A stretch of DNA of 64,000 nucleotides from Paramicrobacterium fandaimingii (GTDB taxonomy: Bacteria > Actinomycetota > Actinomycetes > Actinomycetales > Microbacteriaceae): the NCBI RefSeq assembly GCF_011751745.2, contig NZ_CP061170.1, positions 1,922,001 to 1,986,000 on the forward strand. The letters run 5' to 3'. The notes below the pieces were generated by a model. The model did no database searches. It was not told the origin of the DNA and saw nothing but the letters and a program-made list of their open reading frames with translations. This document shows positions 44,428-53,380 of this stretch, in pieces (the first letter of the stretch is position 1; each line of letters begins with the position of its first letter). The translations under genes and the position numbers were made by a program.

Positions 44428-45594
44428 TCATCCGAATGCCCCCTCCAGCAGTCCTGCCGTCGTGGGGTCGAGGGTTTCGTTGCGGCGGATGTAGTGCTTG
44501 ATCGTGATCGCCGGGTCGGTATGGCCAAGCAGTTGAGACGCTAGTTCGACGCCCGCGCTTTCGTTGATCGTCGTGACGACAGTGCGGCGGAACTTATGCG
44601 GCGTGACACCCTCAATACTGACCAGACCCATGACGTGGAGGAGCTGGCGGCGCACGTTGTTCGTCGTCAGCGGCGTGCCCCCGCGGGAACAGAACAGCAG
44701 CGCCTCGGGATCGATCGTGTCGAGCTGCTTCAATCGACGTTGCACGGCGTGCGCAGCGAACCCCGGGAGCTGGATCGTGCGCCGCGAGCGCGCGCTCTTC
44801 GGATGCTCCTGCCTTGTCGTCGGTTCACTCTTCGGGCTGACGATCGTTCCGGTGATTCGTACGGATGGCACGCTCAGGTCGATGTCACTCCGACGTATTG
44901 CGAGCACCTCGCCGATGCGCGCGGAGGTGCCCAGCATGACCTCGACGATTGCGCCGAGTTGTCCATCGGGCTTCGGGCCCGACACATCGCGCCCGGCCTC
45001 CCAATACGTGATTGCCGCACGGATCGCCGTAATCTCCTCAGAAGTGAACGCGTCGGGAATCCGAACGTCGCGATGCAACCGCGCGACATGATCGACCGGG
45101 TTTCGCAACAGCACCTCGTGTCGCACGGCCAGCGCGAGGGCGAGCCGCAACACCACACGCGCGTGCTTTGCTTTCGAGCTCGAATCCTTCGCCAGCCGCT
45201 TTAAGAACTGGTCACACCGCGCCACACCGATCTCGCGCAGCGTCAGGTCTTTGAATACCGGCAACACGAGCGTGCGCATGTCACGCTCATACAGTTGCCG
45301 AGTGGCGGTCGCGAGACGATCCTCCAGCTCGATGTCTTCGAGCCAGTACTCCACCAGATCGGGGAACGGGCTGTCAGCCGTGAGCGACCCCGCACTCGGC
45401 GCGATCAGGTTGCGATCGACGCATTTGGCTTTGAGCGCGTGGGTTGCAGCAGCTGCGGTGTCGCCGCTCGCTTGCACGAGCCGGGTGACGCCATCCCAGT
45501 CGCGGTAGCGGGCGCGGGCTTCGATGCGTCGGCTCGGGCGACAACGGGTAGTGATCTCGCCGAAGGTGCCGATCGTCAGGCGCGGGCGGCTCAT
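44428..45594 (-). CDS. tyrosine recombinase (integrase) of element B
   Basis: 388 residues. N-terminal SAM-like core-binding domain (about 70-170), then the catalytic domain with Arg in TSARIGEVLA, HKFRR (H-x-x-R), LLGHTDPAITIKHY with the nucleophile Tyr. It is intact, unlike its relative at 33582-34047. It would insert and excise element B at the tRNA-Pro 3' end. The excisionase-like gene lies five bases upstream, consistent with an int-xis module. Confidence 0.92.
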   Translation of the reverse strand: MSRPRLTIGTFGEITTRCRPSRRIEARARYRDWDGVTRLVQASGDTAAAATHALKAKCVDRNLIAPSAGSLTADSPFPDLVEYWLEDIELEDRLATATRQLYERDMRTLVLPVFKDLTLREIGVARCDQFLKRLAKDSSSKAKHARVVLRLALALAVRHEVLLRNPVDHVARLHRDVRIPDAFTSEEITAIRAAITYWEAGRDVSGPKPDGQLGAIVEVMLGTSARIGEVLAIRRSDIDLSVPSVRITGTIVSPKSEPTTRQEHPKSARSRRTIQLPGFAAHAVQRRLKQLDTIDPEALLFCSRGGTPLTTNNVRRQLLHVMGLVSIEGVTPHKFRRTVVTTINESAGVELASQLLGHTDPAITIKHYIRRNETLDPTTAGLLEGAFG

Positions 45595-45598
45595 CGTG

Positions 45599-45835
45599 TC
45601 ACCCCTGAAGAGGTCGAGAAGGCGCCGGATCGCGCTGCGCTTCGATCCACTCGGTCACGTCCGTGACGGCGAACTTGAGGTGCTTGCCGAAGCGGTATGC
45701 GCGCGGGCCGACGCCGCGCGAACGCCAGTCGTAGATCGTCGAGATGGGAACGCCGAGATACTCCGATAACTCGCGGATGTCGAGCAGAGGCGGCAGGTCG
45801 GGCAGAGGCAGAGGAAACGGCGTTGGAGTGGTCAT
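45599..45835 (-). CDS. excisionase-like helix-turn-helix protein
   Basis: 78 residues from MTTPTPFPLPLP. The MerR/excisionase-type helix-turn-helix is LLDIRELSEYLGVPISTIYDWRSRG, followed by GPRAYRFGKHLKFAVTDVTEWIE. Such proteins bend DNA at the attachment site and set recombination direction. It directly precedes the integrase gene and lies 175 bases from att2. Confidence 0.88.
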   Translation of the reverse strand: MTTPTPFPLPLPDLPPLLDIRELSEYLGVPISTIYDWRSRGVGPRAYRFGKHLKFAVTDVTEWIEAQRDPAPSRPLQG

Positions 45836-45940
45836 GCAGACGAGGTGCGCCGCACGCTCCAAAGCAACCGAAATCACCCGTAGGCGACACTCGCGAACCG
45901 AGCAAAGCGCTGGTCAGAAGCTGTTTCAGGAGCGCTTTTG

Positions 45941-45955
45941 GATGGGTATTAGATG
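45941..45955 (+). repeat. 15-bp direct repeat, right copy (element B)
   Basis: GATGGGTATTAGATG; identical to 37350-37364. It lies between the excisionase gene and the terminator/att2, on the side where arm-type sites are expected. Confidence 0.5.
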
Positions 45956-45981
45956 ACCGGATCAAATCTCACCAACGAAAA

Positions 45982-46011
45982 AATCGCGGAAACCCTTGAG
46001 TTTCCGCGATT
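45982..46011. terminator. tRNA-type terminator at att2
   Basis: 12-bp stem AATCGCGGAAAC / GTTTCCGCGATT with loop CCTTGA; on the minus strand it is followed by T6. It would terminate a tRNA-Pro whose 3' end lay at att2. It differs from the terminator now found after the functional tRNA gene (56080-56102), supporting a separate element origin. Confidence 0.8.
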
Positions 46012-46059
46012 CTCTGGTCGGGCTGACAGGATTTGAACCTGCGACCCCTTGACCCCCAG
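46011..46059. repeat. attachment site att2: 49-bp perfect copy of the tRNA-Pro 3' end
   Basis: Identical to 56104-56152 over 49 bases, from four bases beyond the CCA through the T arm to the anticodon loop, then divergent. This is the typical footprint of an integrative element in a tRNA 3' end. It separates element B (left) from element A (right). Confidence 0.9.
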
Positions 46060-46681
46060 GCGTCCAAACGGCCCGAATCGGGCCAAGAACCGCGTAGTTC
46101 CACGGATCAGATCATGCAGGACACATCATGCAATGCATGGTTTACATGATTCTGGTCCCCTTCTGGTCCCGTCTTCGTCGTTGAGCGGCGCCGCAGCGAG
46201 GCGCTCGCCGACTCTGGCCCGTTCGGTCAGGACAGAGGGCGGGTTCTTTCAGCGGCTTGACCCAGTATTGCTGGCTGCCCGATGCCAACTCGAAGAGCGC
46301 CGCTGCCCCCGAGCCCGCTGTAGCAGCGCGACCAAAGACAACTGTGGCGGCGGAAAGAACTTGGCAAGGGCCGCTCTTTGCGCACAGTCGGCCGCGACAG
46401 CACCGTCAGTGGCGCTGATGTGCCCGTCGTCCGTCCCCGCTCTGCCCCCGAGCCATCGATCGGCCTGACGTACGCGCGCGACAATCTATGGCTGAGTGAG
46501 CGAGCCGTCGTCAAATTGGTCTTCTTCTCTTACGACTAAAACGCAGCAGATGTGTATCGCGGTTGCCAAGAATCCGCACCCGCTTCCGAACCGTCATTCG
46601 GAAGGGGGCGCACCAGTTCCTGACAATGCGTTTCTCGAGTCGTTGTCCCACCTTGTTGCCATACTGTGCATTGGAGGTCAC
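46060..46681. other. element A left end: no gene seen
   Basis: 622 bases without a supported gene. There are small repeats (TCTGGTCCC twice at about 46151-46170; ATCATGCA-type repeats at 46110-46145) that could be arm-type integrase sites, and a 6-bp hairpin GGCCCG/CGGGCC at 46070-46084. The SIR2 promoter must lie here. Confidence 0.4.
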
Positions 46682-48469
46682 ATGTCAACCACGCTATCCC
46701 CACTCGTATCGCTGGCGACATCGATGCACGCTCAACCCGGCGTGTACGCTGTCCTCCTCGGCTCGGGGGTTTCGACAGCTGCCGGCATCCCAACCGGCTG
46801 GGGTGTCGTTCGCGAGTTGGTGCGGCGGATTGCTGCCGCGGATGGCGGAGACTCGTCAGCGGTGGACACTGCGTGGGGCGACCCCGAAGCCTGGTGGGCC
46901 GAGAACGCGGAGGGCAAACTCGGCTACTCGACGCTCTTGGAACAGCTCGCGCCAACGGCCGCCGCGCGTCAAGGTCTCCTCGCCGACTTCTTCGAACCCG
47001 ATGAGGACGAACGGGAGGAAGGACTCAAGCAGCCGACCAAGGCGCACGAATCGCTGGCCAAGCTGGTGAAGAACGGGCTGGTAGGGGTCATCATCACAAC
47101 GAACTTCGACCGGCTCATGGAGCGTGCCCTCGAAGCACAGGGAGTGACGCCGCAGGTGATCGCCCGCCCCGAGGCCGTCAACGGCATGGCACCACTTGTT
47201 CACTCCCCCGCCACAATCATCAAACTCCACGGCGACTATAAAGACCTCGGCAGCCGTAATACCCCTGACGAGCTCAACTCCTACCCAGCGGAGTGGAACG
47301 CCCTTCTCAGCCAAGTCTTCGACGAGTACGGGCTCATCGTCTCAGGTTGGTCAGCGGACTGGGATACGGCCCTCGTCTCCGCACTTGAACGAACCCCGAA
47401 CCGCCGGTACCCGCTCTACTGGGACGCGCGCAGCAGCAAGGGAGATAACGCCCAACGCCTCCTTGCGGCTCGATCGGGCACCATCGTGCCGGCGTCGAGC
47501 GCAGATGAGTTCTTCTCCGAGCTTGCGGGAGATATCGACGCGCTTGATCGGCTCTCAGCACCACCATTGTCTGCTGCGCTGGCGCTCGCGCGACTCAAGC
47601 GGTATCTCGCGGACCCCGTCAGACGAATCGATTTACACGACCTCGTCATGCGTCAGGTGGACGCGGTAGTCGAACACATTGCCGCCTCACCCATCAACTC
47701 GGATGGCCCGCTGCAATGGCAGGACCTCCAGGACACCTATGAGGGTTACTTCTCATCAATAGAGCAGCTCGCACCGCTGCTGGAGGCTGGCGTATGGCAT
47801 GATCCCGAAGGGGCGCACGATCAGCTCTGGGTCGATGTCCTGCAGCGGCTGGTCGATGCCGGAACGGCTGTCCCTTCCCAGGGATGGAATGACGCTCTCT
47901 ATCCAGCGCGGCTGTTGCCCGCATTTGCCGCGCTTGCCATCTGCGGAATGACTGCGATGCGGCGAGACCGCGAAGGTCTGCTCATCCGACTTGCGACGGA
48001 AGTGGAGGGGCGTCCGCGGCCTGGCGAAGAGCATGTGTTCCCCGCGGCGCATCTCCTGCACTACCTCCGGCTCACAAGCGATGATTGGGTGAACGCGCTC
48101 CCGAGGTGGGAGGGGACTCGATGGACTTATCCTGCGAGCCACATGTTCGTGACCGATCTCTGGCGGTACTTCAAAGAGACATATCCCGCCTTTGACGACT
48201 ACCGGGCGGCCTATCACGGCTTCGAGTACCGCTTGGGTCTGGTCCAGGAGCAGCTGACGCCCAACATCTTCCTACGAGCCATCAGCGGTGAATATGTGGG
48301 CGAACGAGCGTGGGGGTTCGACGGGGTTCCCCTGGTTGAGGCGACGTTCCGAAGGCAGATAGACCGATCGCGATCGCAACCGTGGTCCCACTTCCTAGGC
48401 GGGACTGATCAGCTTAACGATGTCGTTGAAAGGCATCGTGAGGTGATCAGCCGCTACAAGCGCTGGTAG
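46682..48469 (+). CDS. SIR2-domain protein, candidate anti-phage effector
   Basis: 595 residues from the ATG at 46682 (GGAGG upstream). An N-terminal SIR2-like domain (about 20-280) shows the NAD-binding LLGSGVSTAAGIPTG (25-39), IITTNFDRLMERA (about 137-149) and KLHGDY (181-186, with the catalytic-type His), then WSADWD. The C-terminal 300 residues are helical with no recognised domain. Stand-alone SIR2_2 proteins in islands (DSR1/DSR2, ThsA type) deplete NAD+ upon phage infection; that role is inferred. It is followed after 48 bases by an AlbA_2-type gene. Confidence 0.87.
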   Translation: MSTTLSPLVSLATSMHAQPGVYAVLLGSGVSTAAGIPTGWGVVRELVRRIAAADGGDSSAVDTAWGDPEAWWAENAEGKLGYSTLLEQLAPTAAARQGLLADFFEPDEDEREEGLKQPTKAHESLAKLVKNGLVGVIITTNFDRLMERALEAQGVTPQVIARPEAVNGMAPLVHSPATIIKLHGDYKDLGSRNTPDELNSYPAEWNALLSQVFDEYGLIVSGWSADWDTALVSALERTPNRRYPLYWDARSSKGDNAQRLLAARSGTIVPASSADEFFSELAGDIDALDRLSAPPLSAALALARLKRYLADPVRRIDLHDLVMRQVDAVVEHIAASPINSDGPLQWQDLQDTYEGYFSSIEQLAPLLEAGVWHDPEGAHDQLWVDVLQRLVDAGTAVPSQGWNDALYPARLLPAFAALAICGMTAMRRDREGLLIRLATEVEGRPRPGEEHVFPAAHLLHYLRLTSDDWVNALPRWEGTRWTYPASHMFVTDLWRYFKETYPAFDDYRAAYHGFEYRLGLVQEQLTPNIFLRAISGEYVGERAWGFDGVPLVEATFRRQIDRSRSQPWSHFLGGTDQLNDVVERHREVISRYKRW

Positions 48470-49598
48470 GCCACTCCCCCTCGGACCCTTGTGCTGCTCG
48501 GCCAATAGTCTTAGCGCATGACCTTTACTCCGCTGCATCGAGCGCTGGGATTGGCGCCGGGCCCGTTCACTGACGACATCCTCGACGCAGCGATCAGCGC
48601 CGGCATCACAGAGACTGACGACCTGGATTGGAAGTCAGAGCTCCCCCCGGTGAATGGGATCTCGCAGACGGACATCCCGAAGGACATCGCGGCAATGGCG
48701 AACAGTGGTGGCGGGATGATCGTGTACGGGGTCGAAGAGGTGGAGAAGGCTGCGACTGGGAGGAAGGACGCCGGGGACTTCACCGAGCGGTATGAGCGCG
48801 CATACCGGAGCGCCGCAGTCACCGCCATCTCGCCGCCGATCTTCGGGTTGATCATTCATCGCTTGGGGACGGATGTCCGTGCTGTGGCGGTCGAGGTGCC
48901 TGCAAGCGTCGATGGACCACACTTGATCTACAAGAACGACCTGTTCGGGGCGCCCATCCGCAACGATGCCGATACGGCATGGATGAAGGAGCGTCAGATC
49001 GAGACGATGTACCGGGCACGCTTCGACGAACGACGACGGACATCGGATGCCGTGGACTCGCTCTACGAGGAAGCGGCAGCGGGACGGGATAGCGAAAAGC
49101 GAGCATGGCTAGTAGCAATTGCGCATCCACGCATCCCGGATCTCACGTCACGCCCTGACCGCGCACAGGCGAGCAACATTTTCAGCCGTGCAGAAGCGAT
49201 CACCCTGACCTACTCGAGTCGGAACGGAGTCCATCCGTTCGAGAACATGGAAGCGCTCAACCCTCGGCCGGGCCTTCGTCGGTGGGGCGCCGTGAATGCT
49301 GCGACAGGTGAACGAGAGATCTGGAAGGAAGCTTGGGCAGAAATTCATCATGACGGGTCCGTCATGCTCGCAGCGGCAGTCGGCGGACATCGAATGAGCA
49401 CGGATGGATTCCACCATGGATGGCAGGTCGAAAGTCGCGGAATCGAGTGTTGCGTAGCTGACTTCAGTGCCTTGGTTCGCGCAACAGCTGAGGTTCGTTC
49501 TGTCGAAGAGTACGAAGTGCGTGTTGGTATCGAATGGGGCGGAAGAGAAGCGCTTCAGATCCTGACCGTCGATTGGAGCGGTCAGACCTACGATGGCG

Positions 49599-50829
49599 GA
49601 CGGTTTCTAGCCATCGTTGCGAATTGGTTGTTTTATCCAGCGTCTCATGAGCTGTGCTGGGGTGCGGTCTTTGAGGGTGAGCCGGGGTCTGGCGTTGAGC
49701 TCTGCGGCGACGTCGTTTAGCCGCTGCTCGGTGTACTGGTGAAGGTCTGTTCCCTTGGGGAAATACTGCCGTAGGAGCCCGTTCGTGTTCTCGTTCGTGC
49801 CGCGTTGCCAGGGAGAGTGCGGATCGGCGAAGTAGATCTGGACTCCAGTGTCTGTTTCCACGCGCTCGTGCTGGAACATTTCGTTGCCTTGATCCCAGGT
49901 GAGGGTGCGCCGAATCTTCCGCGGAAGCCCGGCGAATACTCGTGTCAGGGCCTCGGCGACTCTTGTGGCCGTGTGTCCTGATGCCAACGGGACGAGGATG
50001 GTGTGTCGGGTCTTTCGCTCGACGAGCGTGGCGATGGCGGATTGCTGTCCTTTTCCGACGATCAGGTCGCCTTCCCAATGCCCCACTTGGCGACGCTTCT
50101 CGACTGTTTTCGGCCGGTCATGTATCGACTTCATATTCGTGCATTGCTTGAGCGCACCATCACGGGTTCGTCCCCGGCCCCGCTTATGACGATAAACACG
50201 CCCCGTGCGCAGGGCGCTTTCGTCCCTCGCGACGATCAGGCCCCGGTAGATGCCCTCGTAGATCGTTTCAGCGCATACATGCCAGGTTTCGCGCTTCGGC
50301 CATCGGCGCCGCAGCCATCGGCTGATCTGCTGCGGCGACCACTTCTCCTTCAGCTTCTCGGCCACGATCTCGCGCAGATCTTCGTCCTCGTCGAATCGAC
50401 GAGGACGATCCCGCCGCCTCGCTTCCCAGGCTTGGCCATGCGCATGCCACGGCTGATACCGGCCGTTTGGTCGACGATGGCGAGCGATCTCTCGATACAC
50501 GCTCTGATAGCTCTTACCGATACGGGCAGCGATCTGTTTTATCGGCTCCTTCGCCGCCAAACCATCGGCGATCTCGATTCGGTCGTCCTGATTCAGATAA
50601 CGGCTACTGATCGGCGTGTCGATGAATGTCACGCTTCCAGCGTCAACGAACCACTTCGACCCGCAGCTCAACGACACTCCGACAGCCACTGCCGCGGCTG
50701 ACCCGCTGGAACCCTGCCTAATCATTTCAAAGTATCGGCGTTTCACGTCACCAGACGACTTATTCCATGCCCAACGCACCATCAGAATCTCCCTTCAGAA
50801 GAGATTCGCAACGATGGTTAGAAACCGTC
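49599..50829. mobile_element. IS30-family insertion sequence, 1231 bp
   Basis: Terminal inverted repeats of 26 bp (49599-49624 and 50804-50829) starting GACGGTTTCTA and differing at one position, plus GCG target duplications at 49596-49598 and 50830-50832. It contains one transposase gene on the minus strand. The intact ends and clean duplication indicate a fairly recent insertion. Confidence 0.92.
49607..50782 (-). CDS. IS30-family transposase
   Basis: 391 residues. N-terminal helix-turn-helix (KQIAARIGKSYQSVYREIARH), then the DDE catalytic core: VGHWEGDLIVG (first Asp), LTWDQGNEM (second Asp) and RGTNENTNGLLRQYFPKGT (Glu). The C-terminus ends inside the left inverted repeat. It moves the IS. 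It appears intact. Confidence 0.95.
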   Translation of the reverse strand: MVRWAWNKSSGDVKRRYFEMIRQGSSGSAAAVAVGVSLSCGSKWFVDAGSVTFIDTPISSRYLNQDDRIEIADGLAAKEPIKQIAARIGKSYQSVYREIARHRRPNGRYQPWHAHGQAWEARRRDRPRRFDEDEDLREIVAEKLKEKWSPQQISRWLRRRWPKRETWHVCAETIYEGIYRGLIVARDESALRTGRVYRHKRGRGRTRDGALKQCTNMKSIHDRPKTVEKRRQVGHWEGDLIVGKGQQSAIATLVERKTRHTILVPLASGHTATRVAEALTRVFAGLPRKIRRTLTWDQGNEMFQHERVETDTGVQIYFADPHSPWQRGTNENTNGLLRQYFPKGTDLHQYTEQRLNDVAAELNARPRLTLKDRTPAQLMRRWIKQPIRNDG

Positions 50830-51157
50830 GCGCCTCCACTCCCCTACGAAAGTACACACCAGTCCGAACGACTATTAATGCCACCGGCCCTGCCGACGCT
50901 TTCCAGGAAGACGTGTACCGACTCGCGGAGGACTGTGTAAACCAGGGCGGGATCACACATCTCCACGTTGTGTCAGCCCCTCCGAGCTAGGACGCGTAGT
51001 CGCCAGAGTTGAGGCAGCAGGTAAACGGGACAACGAATCGACCGTCTGAGCAGTAACCCCGACCACCGTGTGAGCGCACCGCCTTGGTTTCGGTAACGAC
51101 GAAAGAGTCGCGCTCTCGACAGTCGGAGATGTCGGTGCCTTCCGACAACATAGGAAC

Positions 51158-53380
51158 GTGACCCAACTCTCCGCACGCGATCTCAACGATGACCCGCTGG
51201 CAGGCAATGATGTCGCCGCTGACCACCTTGGACGGCACCACTTCGTGTCTTCAGCCGTTTCGATCCTGAAGGCAGTGGCAGCCTCCGAGGCGTCTTCGGT
51301 TGTTGCGCTCGTAGGCCCGTGGGGATCCGGCAAGAGCAGCGCGCTCAATATGATCAAGTCTTCGCTCAGGGCAGAGAACGAGCACGCATCATCCGGCTGG
51401 ATCATCGCCGACTTCAACCCCTGGTTCTTCCAGGACCTCGATACACTCCAGGCCGGTTTCTTCCGCGAGCTGAGTGCTGCTCTCCCGTCACGGGGAAGCA
51501 AGGTGGATGCGGTTCGCCAATCCTTGGCCACCTTCGGCAGGGCTGTCGCTCCACTCACCTCGATCGCGACCCTGTTCGGCGGGATCGATGCTTCCAAGTC
51601 AATGCAGGCGCTCAGCGACTTCATCTCGCCGGATCAGAGCCTCGCGAAGACTCGAACCAAGCTCGAGGACTCGCTACGTGACCTCGATCGGCCAGTCCTG
51701 ATGGTTCTCGATGACCTTGATCGCCTTGCACCCGATGAGCTCCTCCTGACGCTCAAGCTCATCCGGTTGGTGGGACGACTGCCACACGTTTACTATCTCG
51801 TCGCCTACGACGAGGACACGCTGCTCGACAGCCTTAGCAGGACCGGTTTGGTCGGCGTCGACTCCCGACGCGGCGTCGACTACCTGGAGAAGATGATCCA
51901 AGTGCGGTTGGACTTGCCACCTGTCCGGCAGGGGCAGCTCGATAAGTGGATCGAGCAGGAGCTGTCTGAACTTCAGCAGCGGCTGGACTTCGCGTTGGAC
52001 AGTGCGGCCCGAAGGCGCCTCGCGCATGCATTCCTCGGGCATCTTCGCGACCGTCTCGCCACGCCGCGAGCGGTGAAGCGATACTTCAGCCAGGTGGATG
52101 CGTTTCTCGATGCCGTCCATGCCGAAGTCGACGTGGTGGACTTCCTCGTGCTGACGTGGCTCCGTACCGCGGAGCCGCTGGTGTACGACTTGCTCGCAAG
52201 AGAACGTTTGGCGCTACTCGGCGAAGTCAGGAACATTGAGACGGCCGACTTGTTCGGCAAGCCCGACAAGGAGGGATCTCGCGATTACTGGCGAATCCGG
52301 CTAGAGATGGCACGAGTGTCCCTCATCCACATGGAGGGCGTGGCCGACATGGTCGGGCTTCTGTTCCCCCGCTTCAAGGCTCACTGGACTCGGGAAGATC
52401 CCGACCACTCGAGGCGGCAGCCGACGGCCGGGCGTGTTCATCATCCCGACTATTTCGATCGCTACTTCGCCTTCGGAGTCCCTCCGGAGGATGTGTCCGA
52501 CGCCGACGCGACCAACGCATATCGACAGCTGCGTGCAGGCGAGCACGGCACAGAGCTGGCACTGATCGAGGGCAAGATCGCCGACGACGTCAGTAACCTA
52601 AATCTCGCGCTCAGCAAGATACTCCACGCCTTTGAAAACGAGCGGGCCGGCGGCGTCGAACTCTTGCGCTGGATCGCGAAGCACCGCAACGAGCTCCCGG
52701 ACGACGACGGGATGCTGACGCCGGACATTCAGTCACGATGGATCGCGCAGCAGATCTATCTGCTCTTGCCAGCCGATGAGCCTGCTATGGCCATCACGAC
52801 TCTCGCTCACACTGAGGGCGGGCTTTCTCTCGCGTCCTATCTCATCTCGCACGCTGCCCAAGAAGCTGAGAGACGCCCATCGTGGGATCGACTAACAGCA
52901 TTCGAGAGCGCCAAACACCAGTTCAGCTCCGCCGTGCGAGCTACGCTCAGCCAGTACAACGAGGATGAAATCTTCAACGTCCCTGCGGAGTTCTGGTCAC
53001 TGATCTGGGATTGGCAGATCATCGATCTTGACGGAGCAAGGTCGTGGTTGCGGGCACGCATCGACCCTGGCAGATGGCCACGCCTCGATGTGGTCGCCAG
53101 ATTCGTGTCCCGACAGCGAATCATGGGCGCGCCTGGCGCGCCCTGGACTCTCGGCAATCTGGATCTGCAGATCGTCGATCGACTGTTCGGCGTGGATGCG
53201 GTCTTGCATGCCCTCAGAGGCCTGCTCCCAAGCCCGCTGCTTGAAGAAGCGGACCGCAGGAGACTCGAAGACAACCCTGAGAATCGACGAGCTGTCGCCT
53301 TGTCGTCCCTGACTCGTCTGCAGCTCGACCGAGACGCCTCGACGCCGAAACAGGGTGACGAGAAACAGGGTGACGAGTAG
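51158..53380 (+). CDS. KAP-family P-loop NTPase
   Basis: 740 residues from GTG 51158 (AGGA close upstream; start moderately sure). Walker A GPWGSGKSS (53-61) and Walker B VLMVLDDLDRLAPDE (about 178-192) plus WFFQDLDTLQAGFF fit the KAP group of STAND-like NTPases. The C-terminal 400 residues are helical and probably sense or bind a partner. The end holds a tandem KQGDE repeat. Its TAG overlaps the GTG of the PIN-like gene by one base, so the two are translated together. KAP NTPases occur in anti-phage systems such as Qat; the Qat partners are absent here. Confidence 0.9.
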   Translation: MTQLSARDLNDDPLAGNDVAADHLGRHHFVSSAVSILKAVAASEASSVVALVGPWGSGKSSALNMIKSSLRAENEHASSGWIIADFNPWFFQDLDTLQAGFFRELSAALPSRGSKVDAVRQSLATFGRAVAPLTSIATLFGGIDASKSMQALSDFISPDQSLAKTRTKLEDSLRDLDRPVLMVLDDLDRLAPDELLLTLKLIRLVGRLPHVYYLVAYDEDTLLDSLSRTGLVGVDSRRGVDYLEKMIQVRLDLPPVRQGQLDKWIEQELSELQQRLDFALDSAARRRLAHAFLGHLRDRLATPRAVKRYFSQVDAFLDAVHAEVDVVDFLVLTWLRTAEPLVYDLLARERLALLGEVRNIETADLFGKPDKEGSRDYWRIRLEMARVSLIHMEGVADMVGLLFPRFKAHWTREDPDHSRRQPTAGRVHHPDYFDRYFAFGVPPEDVSDADATNAYRQLRAGEHGTELALIEGKIADDVSNLNLALSKILHAFENERAGGVELLRWIAKHRNELPDDDGMLTPDIQSRWIAQQIYLLLPADEPAMAITTLAHTEGGLSLASYLISHAAQEAERRPSWDRLTAFESAKHQFSSAVRATLSQYNEDEIFNVPAEFWSLIWDWQIIDLDGARSWLRARIDPGRWPRLDVVARFVSRQRIMGAPGAPWTLGNLDLQIVDRLFGVDAVLHALRGLLPSPLLEEADRRRLEDNPENRRAVALSSLTRLQLDRDASTPKQGDEKQGDE
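53347..53376 (+). repeat. 15-bp tandem duplication at the KAP gene end
   Basis: GAAACAGGGTGACGA occurs twice in direct tandem, giving a repeated KQGDE. A recent slippage or coupling-related duplication just before the overlap with the next gene. Confidence 0.75.

Larger units (their letters stand above)
48518..50990 (+). pseudogene. Schlafen AlbA_2-domain gene interrupted by IS30-family element
   Basis: The N-terminal region (LDWKSELPPVNGISQTDIP, then KDIAAMANSGGGMIVYGV, 33-75) is an AlbA_2 nucleic acid-binding/RNase-like domain; the rest is unrecognised. The gene is split by the 1231-bp IS at 49599-50829. Joining 48518-49598 with 50833-50990 (removing the IS and one GCG duplication) restores a frame of 412 residues ending HLHVVSAPPS. 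In the present sequence the frame reads into the IS and stops at 49720. The unbroken gene would directly follow the SIR2 gene. Confidence 0.88.

Noticed and set aside
46049..46468. Plus-strand frame at the left end of element A
   Set aside because: It starts inside the tRNA-derived attachment site, is Arg/Ser/Pro-rich as random GC-rich frames are, and lacks a binding site.
49611..50817. Shorter 14-bp inverted repeats as the IS ends
   Set aside because: The match extends outward to 26 bp with one mismatch, and only the longer ends give a matching 3-bp target duplication (GCG).
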